From contig CAMRAP010000089.1 in assembly GCA_947039985.1 (NCBI GenBank), forward strand, positions 1-7,110: a DNA stretch of 7,110 nucleotides, in the 5' to 3' direction. Made by a program: the position numbers and the translations under genes. The first letter of the stretch is position 1, and every line of letters begins with the position of its first letter. This document shows, in pieces, positions 1 to 5,584 of the stretch. Source of the stretch: an uncultured Odoribacter sp. (GTDB taxonomy: Bacteria > Bacteroidota > Bacteroidia > Bacteroidales > Marinifilaceae). The notes under the pieces were generated by a model that did not search any database, was not told where the DNA came from, and worked only from the letters and a program-made list of their open reading frames with translations.

Positions 1-49
1 ACGAGATTCTCCGGAGTGACTGGAGTTCAGACGTGTGCTCTTCCGATCT
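1..49. other. Illumina TruSeq adapter contamination at contig end (not genomic)
   Basis: Bases 16-49 match the Illumina TruSeq Read 2 adapter exactly as I know it (begins GTGACTGGAGTTCAG, ends TTCCGATCT). They are preceded by an 8-base index, TCTCCGGA (8-15), and by ACGAGAT (1-7), the end of the P7 flow-cell sequence. The reverse complement of the index, TCCGGAGA, matches my memory of TruSeq HT index D702. Genomic sequence starts at base 50. The adapter happens to be open in the sufS reading frame for 16 codons, so an uncurated annotation would add a false tail to SufS. Confidence 0.98.
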
Positions 50-286
50 GATAAAATCACGAACAATTTCACGCGACTCCTCATTGGCATCCGTACATTT
101 ATTACTTAAAAAATGGATTCCCCGATGAACATTGGAGTTATATTTTAAATAATACTCTTGCATTTTATTCACCACCTGCAGAGGACGCTGTGTTGTCGCT
201 CCACTGTCTAAGTAGACCAACTGCTTTCCATATATTTTCTCTTGCAAGATCGGAAAATCTTCTCTCACTTTTTCTACATCAAACAT
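50..286 (-). CDS. sufS: Cysteine desulfurase SufS, N-terminal 79 residues only (cut by contig end)
   Basis: SufS is a PLP-dependent cysteine desulfurase. It takes sulfur from L-cysteine as an enzyme-bound persulfide and passes it to the SufBCD scaffold in the cytoplasm. The ATG is at 284-286, giving MFDVEKVREDFPIL. The motifs YLDSGATTQRP (about residues 26-36) and NVHRGIHFLS (about 53-62) are hallmarks of the SufS/CsdA class-V aminotransferase fold N-terminus. The family is about 400 residues, so roughly four fifths is missing, including the PLP lysine and the active-site cysteine. An ATG 13 bases upstream meets a stop after three codons, which supports the chosen start. It lies 41 bases after sufD and is the last visible gene of the operon. 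The truncation is an assembly artefact next to adapter sequence, not a pseudogene. Translation past base 50 would be adapter. Confidence 0.93.
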
Positions 287-311
287 TTCAGATCGTCATT
301 ATATATTTATA

Positions 312-324
312 GCGATATCATCGC
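312..324 (-). repeat. Small inverted repeat in the sufD-sufS gap
   Basis: GCGAT and ATCGC (5 base pairs) flank a 3-base spacer between the sufD stop and the sufS start, followed by AT-rich sequence before the sufS ATG. In the mRNA this could form a small intercistronic hairpin. A 5-bp repeat can occur by chance, so its function is unproven. Confidence 0.3.
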
Positions 325-327
325 CAT

Positions 328-1689
328 CTATTTATTGCATTGCAGCATACAATTGTTGCATTTAGATATTTCTCCCCTCAAGCGTTTTTCCACTAAACTA
401 TCAATTTTTTTACGAAGTGGCTCTAGTTTGACATGCTGAATAATATCATGTGCAAATCCAAAAGTCATCATCATTCGAGCTTCATCCAAACCAATTCCTC
501 TTGAACGTAAATAAAACATGGCCTCTTCATCAATCTGCCCAATGGTAGCTCCATGACTACATTTCACATCATCTGCATCAATGATTAATTGAGGTTTTGT
601 ATTTATTCGTGCCGCATCAGAAAGCAATAAATTATTATTCGTTTGGTAGGCCTCTGTTTTTTGTGCATCAGGTCGCACTCGAACACATCCACAAAAATTA
701 GCCACTCCCATATCATCCAACACTCCTTTAAAATGTTCCCGACTCGTACAATGAGGAGCAATATGGTCTATACAGGAATAATTATCCACCTGCTGCTTTT
801 TATCCAAAATATACATTCCGTACAAATTACACTCTCCACCCTCTCCATTCAAAGACACATACATATTATTTCGAATAAAACCACCGTATAAAGAGATGAT
901 ATTACTATCAAAAACAGAACTTCTTTGCTCCGAAACAAATAAGGAATTAATTTGAGCAGCCCCCATATGTTGGTTTTGCACTTGATAATAATCCATATAT
1001 GCATTCTCTCCCAAATATACCTCCGTGGTATTATTCATCAAAAAGCTTTGTTCTGAAAGTGTATGATCGCATACCAAAACAGTTGCTTTCGCATTTTTGC
1101 CTAACACAATCAGATTTCGTTGAAATGCCATCAAATCTCCATTTGCTCTCAATAAATTAATGATTTGCAAGGGACGCTCTAGAACCACATCATCAGGAAT
1201 ATATATAAATACGCCATCCTGAGCAAAGGCTGTATTTAAAGCAATCAAACTATCTTGATTTGCTTTTGAAGCATACTGATTATAATGGGTGTAAAATAGA
1301 TCTGGATACTTCAAACTAGCCTCTTTCAAGCTACAAATCACCACCTCTTCGGGTAATTCCGAACATATATTTCTATCAAACCACCAACCATTGACTGTCA
1401 AAATAGGATCAGTGATCAAATCAGTCACAGCACAACGAAAGACTTCGTTTATATCTACATCTTGTCGAATGTATTTGAGTACAACATTATAATCTTTCTC
1501 AAACACAGGCAAAAGGTCTGTGTAGATATAATTTTCTTGTTTATGAGGTATTCCACCTAATTTCACAAACTGCTCAATCGCCTCTTTTCGACAAACATTC
1601 ATTACGGCACTACACCCTTTTTCTAGTAGCGCACTTCCCTCTTTGAAAAGCTTTGTAAAATCAGCATTTATTTTTTCTATACCTATCAT
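328..1689 (-). CDS. sufD: Fe-S cluster assembly scaffold subunit SufD
   Basis: SufD is the SufB paralogue in the cytoplasmic SufBC2D complex, which assembles Fe-S clusters on sulfur from SufS. The 453-residue length is usual. The C-terminal half shows the SufB/SufD beta-helix family signature: VKCSHGATIGQIDEEAMFYL at 375-394, then RSRGI. Cys377 and His379 match the Cys/His pair at the SufB-SufD interface known in E. coli as Cys358/His360. The N-terminal half (residues about 1-130) is poorly conserved in the family. The ATG at 1687-1689 sits 11 bases after the sufC stop, so the two are probably translationally linked. Unusually, the protein ends in a cysteine-rich tail, CNNCMLQC (Cys444, Cys447, Cys451). 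The alternative, a SufB paralogue, is excluded by sufB lying upstream in the same operon. Confidence 0.96.
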   Translation of the reverse strand: MIGIEKINADFTKLFKEGSALLEKGCSAVMNVCRKEAIEQFVKLGGIPHKQENYIYTDLLPVFEKDYNVVLKYIRQDVDINEVFRCAVTDLITDPILTVNGWWFDRNICSELPEEVVICSLKEASLKYPDLFYTHYNQYASKANQDSLIALNTAFAQDGVFIYIPDDVVLERPLQIINLLRANGDLMAFQRNLIVLGKNAKATVLVCDHTLSEQSFLMNNTTEVYLGENAYMDYYQVQNQHMGAAQINSLFVSEQRSSVFDSNIISLYGGFIRNNMYVSLNGEGGECNLYGMYILDKKQQVDNYSCIDHIAPHCTSREHFKGVLDDMGVANFCGCVRVRPDAQKTEAYQTNNNLLLSDAARINTKPQLIIDADDVKCSHGATIGQIDEEAMFYLRSRGIGLDEARMMMTFGFAHDIIQHVKLEPLRKKIDSLVEKRLRGEISKCNNCMLQCNK

Positions 1690-1700
1690 AACGCGCTAAA

Positions 1701-2456
1701 TTATGCTCTATTTACTTCCTCTTTGATCCAATCGTATCCTTTTTCTTCTAGCTCTGCAACCAATTCCTTACCCGCAGTCTTTACAATCCGTCCATCATAC
1801 AATACATGCACTACGTCTGGTACGATATAATCTAACAACCGCTGATAATGGGTAATCACAATAGTCGCATTTTCTGGACGTTTCAGTTTATTGACACCAT
1901 TAGCAACTACTCGCAATGCATCAATATCTAAACCAGAATCGGTCTCATCCAATATCGCCAACATAGGCTCTAATACAGCCATTTGGAATATCTCATTTTT
2001 CTTTTTCTCGCCTCCAGAAAATCCCTCATTCAAAGATCTGTTCAGTAATTTGTTATCAATACCAACCAATTCCATTTTTTGACGAATCATTTTTAAAAAA
2101 TCTCCAGGAGGATAAGAGGATTGACCATGATACTTCCGAATTTCATTGATCGCCGTTTTTAAGAAATTCACCGTGCTAACACCTGGGATTTCTACTGGAT
2201 ATTGAAAACTCATAAAGATACCCTCACGAGCTCGATCTTCTGCTGAAAGTTCCAATAGATTTTTCCCATTAAACTCAATCTCTCCTTGACTGACTTGAAA
2301 CTTTTCACGACCAGCCAAGACTGACGACAAGGTACTTTTCCCTGCCCCATTGGGTCCCATTATAGCATGAACTTCTCCAGCTTTTATCTCTAGGTTTATC
2401 CCTTTTAATATCTCTTTGCCATCAACAGAGGCATGTAAATTCGTTATTTTTAACAT
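1701..2456 (-). CDS. sufC: Fe-S cluster assembly ATPase SufC
   Basis: SufC is the ABC-type ATPase of the SufBC2D complex. It is soluble rather than a transporter component, and its dimerisation on ATP binding reshapes SufB-SufD during cluster assembly. The 251-residue protein has every ABC element: Walker A GPNGAGKST at 34-42, Q-loop Gln85 in FQYPVEIPGV (the SufC-type version), signature FSGGEKKKNE at 146-155, Walker B with LAILDE at 166-171, D-loop SGLD at 174-177, and switch His203 in ITHYQR. FSGGEKKKNE and DETDSGLD are typical of SufC rather than of exporters. The start at 2456 gives the normal MLKITNLHASVDG N-terminus. It lies 48 bases after sufB and 11 bases before sufD. No key residue is missing. 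Confidence 0.98.
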   Translation of the reverse strand: MLKITNLHASVDGKEILKGINLEIKAGEVHAIMGPNGAGKSTLSSVLAGREKFQVSQGEIEFNGKNLLELSAEDRAREGIFMSFQYPVEIPGVSTVNFLKTAINEIRKYHGQSSYPPGDFLKMIRQKMELVGIDNKLLNRSLNEGFSGGEKKKNEIFQMAVLEPMLAILDETDSGLDIDALRVVANGVNKLKRPENATIVITHYQRLLDYIVPDVVHVLYDGRIVKTAGKELVAELEEKGYDWIKEEVNRA

Positions 2457-2473
2457 CGTACAATATTTTGATT

Positions 2474-2488
2474 TACGATCTTATCGTA
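2474..2488 (-). repeat. Inverted repeat in the sufB-sufC gap
   Basis: TACGAT (2474-2479) and ATCGTA (2483-2488) form a perfect 6-bp inverted repeat with a 3-base spacer, inside the 48-base gap between sufB and sufC. Another ATCGTA occurs at 2455-2460, over the sufC start codon, and could pair with the same TACGAT instead. No T-run follows, so it does not look like a terminator. It might be an mRNA processing or stability hairpin, or chance. Confidence 0.35.
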
Positions 2489-2504
2489 TTTATATTTTAA
2501 TATA

Positions 2505-3938
2505 TTATCCAACAGAGCCTTCCAAGCTAATTTGTAGTAGCTTCTGTGCTTCCACAGCAAACTCCATTGGCATTTTGTTTAATACATCGCCTGCATATCC
2601 TTTAATAATCAATCCAACAGCATTTTCTGTTGATATTCCTCGCTGATTACAATAAAAGATCTGATCCTCCCCTATTTTTGAAGTCGTAGCCTCGTGCTCT
2701 ATCTGAGCAGTCGAATTTTCTATCTCCAAATAAGGAAAGGTGTGCGCTCCACATTTATCGCCTAGCAAGAGAGAATCACATTGCGAATAATTACGGGCGT
2801 TTTGGCACCCTTTCGCAACTTTCACTTTACCACGATACGAGTTGCTACTGTATCCAGCAGATATACCTTTTGAAACAATACGACTACGGGTGTTATTACC
2901 AATATGTATCATCTTAGTACCTGTATCTGCTTGCTGATAATTGTTGGTTACTGCGACGGAGTAAAACTCACTCACTGAGCCATCTCCTTTTAAGATGGTG
3001 CTTGGATACTTCCAAGTCACGGCAGAACCTGTTTCTACTTGTGCCCAAATCAATTTTGCATTCTCACCTCGACAAATTCCTCGTTTCGTAACAAAATTGA
3101 AAACACCACCTTTCCCCTCTTTATCTCCAGGATACCAGTTCTGTACCGTACTGTATTTTACTTCTGCATTTTTCTCTACAACAATTTCTACGATAGCTGC
3201 ATGCAACTGATTTTCATCTCGTTGCGGAGCAGTACATCCCTCTAAATAACTAACATATCCATCATCCTCAACCACGATCAAAGTGCGTTCAAACTGTCCC
3301 GTACCCCGTGCATTAATTCTAAAATAGGTGGATAATTCCATCGGGCAACGTACCCCCTTTGGAATATAAACAAATGAACCATCACTAAATACAGCTGTAT
3401 TTAAGGCTGCAAAATAATTATCTGTATAAGGAACAACAGAACCCATATATTTACGAACCAAATCTGGATGATCTTTCACTGCTTCAGAAAAAGAGCAAAA
3501 TATCACTCCCTTCTCAGCCAATACATCTTTAAAAGTAGTCTTCACAGAAACACTATCCATCACAGCATCTACTGCCACCCCTGCCAATGCAAGTTGTTCT
3601 GTTAAAGGTATACCTAATTTATCAAACGTAGCTTTTAAAGCAGGATCTACATCCTCCCAATCTTTTGCTTCTTGCTGCTTAGGTGCAGCATAATATATCA
3701 AATCTTGAAAATCAATTTCAGGAATATCTAGCTGTGCCCAACATGGCATCTCCATAGTCAACCACTTTCGATAAGCCTTTAAACGATATTCCAACAACCA
3801 TTCTGGCTCCTCTTTTTTAGCTGAAATGGTACGGATAACCTCCTCGTTTAAGCCTTTAGCAATTGTCTCGGTCTCTATATTTGTGACAAAACCGTATTTG
3901 TATTCACTACCGGTAATTTCTTCTATAATATTATCCAT
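2505..3938 (-). CDS. sufB: Fe-S cluster assembly scaffold subunit SufB
   Basis: SufB is the scaffold on which the nascent Fe-S cluster forms, with SufC and SufD, in the cytoplasm. The 477-residue protein is full length. Residues known to matter in E. coli SufB are present by motif alignment: Arg207 and Asn209 (YFRINA), Cys235 (LEGCTAPQRDENQLHAA), Gln266 and Trp268 (STVQNWYPGD), and Cys396 (GDKCGAHTFPY), the likely equivalent of E. coli Cys405. The family block IEHEATTSKIGEDQIFYC spans 413-430. The ATG at 3936-3938 is the first start after the predicted promoter and gives a short leader of about 20 bases. It is the first gene of sufBCDS. No sufE/sufU, sufT or recognisable regulator gene (iscR/sufR) lies in the visible operon, though genes beyond the contig end cannot be excluded. 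Confidence 0.98.
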   Translation of the reverse strand: MDNIIEEITGSEYKYGFVTNIETETIAKGLNEEVIRTISAKKEEPEWLLEYRLKAYRKWLTMEMPCWAQLDIPEIDFQDLIYYAAPKQQEAKDWEDVDPALKATFDKLGIPLTEQLALAGVAVDAVMDSVSVKTTFKDVLAEKGVIFCSFSEAVKDHPDLVRKYMGSVVPYTDNYFAALNTAVFSDGSFVYIPKGVRCPMELSTYFRINARGTGQFERTLIVVEDDGYVSYLEGCTAPQRDENQLHAAIVEIVVEKNAEVKYSTVQNWYPGDKEGKGGVFNFVTKRGICRGENAKLIWAQVETGSAVTWKYPSTILKGDGSVSEFYSVAVTNNYQQADTGTKMIHIGNNTRSRIVSKGISAGYSSNSYRGKVKVAKGCQNARNYSQCDSLLLGDKCGAHTFPYLEIENSTAQIEHEATTSKIGEDQIFYCNQRGISTENAVGLIIKGYAGDVLNKMPMEFAVEAQKLLQISLEGSVG

Positions 3939-4145
3939 CTTTCGTCTTACTATTTAGTAGTTACAAATGTACATAATAATTTTGTATTATAGATACTAGC
4001 TTGTCGTGATATTCTTTTTAAGTTTAGCATTATAATCCATTATTTGCCGAAACATCATTGTATGATTTCTCTAATCACCCATTCACCTTAAAATGAGCAG
4101 ATTGAAAAGCAGTTACAGCCATTCCTATATAATAAATTAACATCA
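3939..4145. other. waaA-sufB intergenic region (207 bases)
   Basis: No gene is recognisable here. The sufB-proximal end holds the presumed sufB promoter. Between that and waaA there is an imperfectly placed short inverted repeat (ATCAT-tgt-ATGAT, 4054-4066) without a T-run. No convincing waaA terminator is visible, so some read-through from waaA into sufB is possible. Confidence 0.6.
3964..3971 (-). promoter_or_regulatory. sufB promoter, Bacteroidota -7 element
   Basis: On the minus strand the sequence reads TACATTTG, a full match to the Bacteroidota primary sigma -7 consensus TAnnTTTG, 25 bases upstream of the sufB ATG. No good TTG-type -33 element lies 19-21 bases further upstream. A TATAAT hexamer (3986-3991, minus strand) is also present, but that motif is not normally used in this phylum. 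Confidence 0.6.
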
Positions 4146-5378
4146 TTATGTCCTCGTATTCAACTCTTTCAATACAATATCCGTTGCCCCAAGCTGACTT
4201 TTCACAAATGTCAAAGCTTGTTTACCGGCTGTTTCAGCAAGCAGTGGGGAGTTGATCAGGCTATCTAAAACACCAGAGAGTCCTGCTGAACTATTAATAC
4301 TAAATGCTCCACCTTCGCGAATAAGATTGACAGCCTCATTAAATTTCTGATATTTAGGCCCAAATATAACGGGAATACCATAGACTGCAGCTTCAAGAGT
4401 ATTATGAATACTGACACCAAATCCTCCACCAATATAAGCTATCTTTCCATATCGATAGATGGATGACAGCAGACCGATACAATCAAGAATCAACACATCG
4501 TAATCGGCTAAATCATCACCTGCTTGAGTATAGCGAACTACTTTTTTAGTACACTTCTCTAATATGTTTTTTATATGCCCCTCCCCTATTTCGTGAGGTG
4601 CAATAATCCATTTATACTTGCCTGAATAAGTATTAATATACTCCATCAAGATATCTTCATCTGGTTGCCAAGTACTACCGCAAACAACGGCAGACTGCCC
4701 ATTACAAAACAAACGAACCTTATCTATTTCCTTCGCCTCATCAGCAATTTGTTTGACTCTATCAAAACGAGTATCCCCCGTAAGCAATACATTTTTCACA
4801 CCAATGGATGCCAATAGATTTACAGACTGCTCATCTTGAACATAGAGGTATTTAAAAAAGCCTAACATCTTCCGATGTAAACCTCCCCAAGTCTTAAAGA
4901 AAGGCTGTTCACTACGAAAAATAGCAGAGACTAGATACACTGGAATCGCCCGCTTATTGAGTTCATTCAGATAATGAAACCAAAACTCGTATTTAACAAA
5001 CACAGCCGCATCTGGTCGAAAGGCCTCTACAAATCGTTTCGCATTTCGCTTCGTATCAGCAGGCAGATAAAGAATATAATCAGCCCCAGCATAATTTTTT
5101 CGAATTTCATAACCCGAAGGTGAAAAGAAAGTCAGCAAAATTTTAGTTTCTGGCTCTAAGTGTTTTAATTTTTCCATCAATGGTCGTCCCTGCTCAAATT
5201 CGCCCAAAGAAGCTGCATGGAACCACACTAAACGTTCATTTCCTCTACGAATTTCTTTCAATTTCGCCCAAACTTCTTTCCGCCCTTTGCTCAATAAACC
5301 AGCCTTTTCATGAAAAGGACTTGCTAATCTTACAGCTAAATGGTATGCACCTATACCCAAGTTATATAAAAATGCCAT
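4146..5378 (-). CDS. waaA: 3-deoxy-D-manno-octulosonic acid (Kdo) transferase WaaA
   Basis: WaaA transfers Kdo from CMP-Kdo to the lipid A precursor at the cytoplasmic face of the inner membrane, the first step of LPS core assembly (GT30, GT-B fold). From the ATG at 5376-5378 it has 410 residues, normal for the family. A hydrophobic N-terminal segment (MAFLYNLGIGAYHLAVRL) is the expected membrane anchor. HAASLGEFEQGRPL (54-67) contains the likely catalytic base, Glu60. Further family motifs are FVKYEFWFHYL (127-137), LTGDTRFDRV (199-208), APHEIGEGH (260-268, CMP-Kdo site region), YIGGGFGVSIHNTLEA (315-330) and GIPVIFGP (334-341). A longer reading from a TTG at 5418-5420 is rejected because that TTG is part of the predicted -7 promoter element. 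Mono- versus bifunctionality cannot be judged. The gene diverges from metK. Confidence 0.95.
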   Translation of the reverse strand: MAFLYNLGIGAYHLAVRLASPFHEKAGLLSKGRKEVWAKLKEIRRGNERLVWFHAASLGEFEQGRPLMEKLKHLEPETKILLTFFSPSGYEIRKNYAGADYILYLPADTKRNAKRFVEAFRPDAAVFVKYEFWFHYLNELNKRAIPVYLVSAIFRSEQPFFKTWGGLHRKMLGFFKYLYVQDEQSVNLLASIGVKNVLLTGDTRFDRVKQIADEAKEIDKVRLFCNGQSAVVCGSTWQPDEDILMEYINTYSGKYKWIIAPHEIGEGHIKNILEKCTKKVVRYTQAGDDLADYDVLILDCIGLLSSIYRYGKIAYIGGGFGVSIHNTLEAAVYGIPVIFGPKYQKFNEAVNLIREGGAFSINSSAGLSGVLDSLINSPLLAETAGKQALTFVKSQLGATDIVLKELNTRT

Positions 5379-5412
5379 CGTGTTATATCTAATTAAATAC
5401 GTATTCTTTTCC

Positions 5413-5444
5413 TTGTGCAAAATTAAAATAAAATATTATCTTTG
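5413..5444 (+). promoter_or_regulatory. metK promoter (-33 TTG, -7 TATCTTTG)
   Basis: TATCTTTG (5437-5444) matches the Bacteroidota -7 consensus TAnnTTTG. A TTG (5413-5415) lies 21 bases upstream, at the spacing expected for the -33 element. The predicted start site, about 5449-5452, falls just before the riboswitch, leaving a leader of about 135 bases on metK. The element overlaps the divergent waaA promoter. Confidence 0.72.
5418..5425 (-). promoter_or_regulatory. waaA promoter, Bacteroidota -7 element
   Basis: On the minus strand this reads TAATTTTG, a full match to TAnnTTTG, 39 bases before the waaA ATG at 5378. Transcription would start near 5411, giving a leader of about 33 bases. No clear -33 TTG is seen at the right distance. 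The element lies inside the spacer of the metK promoter. Confidence 0.6.
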
Positions 5445-5454
5445 CCACCGTTAA

Positions 5455-5504
5455 GGTGGAAAGATTTGGCTGATTGCAACCACAGAAAAAAATTGCTAAA
5501 ACGC
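5455..5504 (+). ncRNA. SAM-II (SAM-alpha) riboswitch in the metK leader
   Basis: This cis-acting RNA binds S-adenosylmethionine, the product of the downstream gene. The conserved blocks are in order: P1 5' strand GUGG (5456-5459), GAUUU in loop 1 (5463-5467), UUGCAA (5474-5479), P1 3' strand CCAC (5480-5483), an A-rich linker, then GCUAAAA (5495-5501). The H-type pseudoknot of the family can form: UGAUU (5471-5475) with AAUUG (5491-5495), and GC (5469-5470) with GC (5503-5504). This layout agrees with the solved SAM-II structure as I remember it. It begins only a few bases after the predicted transcription start and ends 80 bases before the metK ATG. High SAM should lower metK expression, but the expression platform is not evident: I see neither a clear terminator nor a Shine-Dalgarno to mask. 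The call rests on motif and pairing, not on a covariance-model search. Confidence 0.87.
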
Positions 5505-5584
5505 ATTGTCTTCTGACATTCAAACAGCACGACCTTTCTTATTTTTAATTGTAATTTACCTCTAGGTATTAAATTAAATTTATT

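Noticed and set aside
3986..3991. A TATAAT hexamer upstream of sufB as a sigma-70 type -10 box
   Set aside because: Bacteroidota use TAnnTTTG, and a perfect copy lies closer to sufB. No TTGACA-like partner is evident.
4054..4066. ATCAT-tgt-ATGAT inverted repeat as a waaA terminator
   Set aside because: The stem is only 5 AT-rich base pairs and no T-run follows on the minus strand.
4070..4120. A 15-codon minus-strand ORF (MAVTAFQSAHFKVNG) in the waaA-sufB gap
   Set aside because: It is very short, resembles no family I know and has no promoter of its own. Chance is the simplest explanation.
5379..5420. A 14-residue N-terminal extension of waaA from a TTG start (5418-5420)
   Set aside because: That TTG is the end of the predicted -7 element TAATTTTG and so would lie upstream of the transcription start. 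The ATG at 5376-5378 gives the normal N-terminal anchor.
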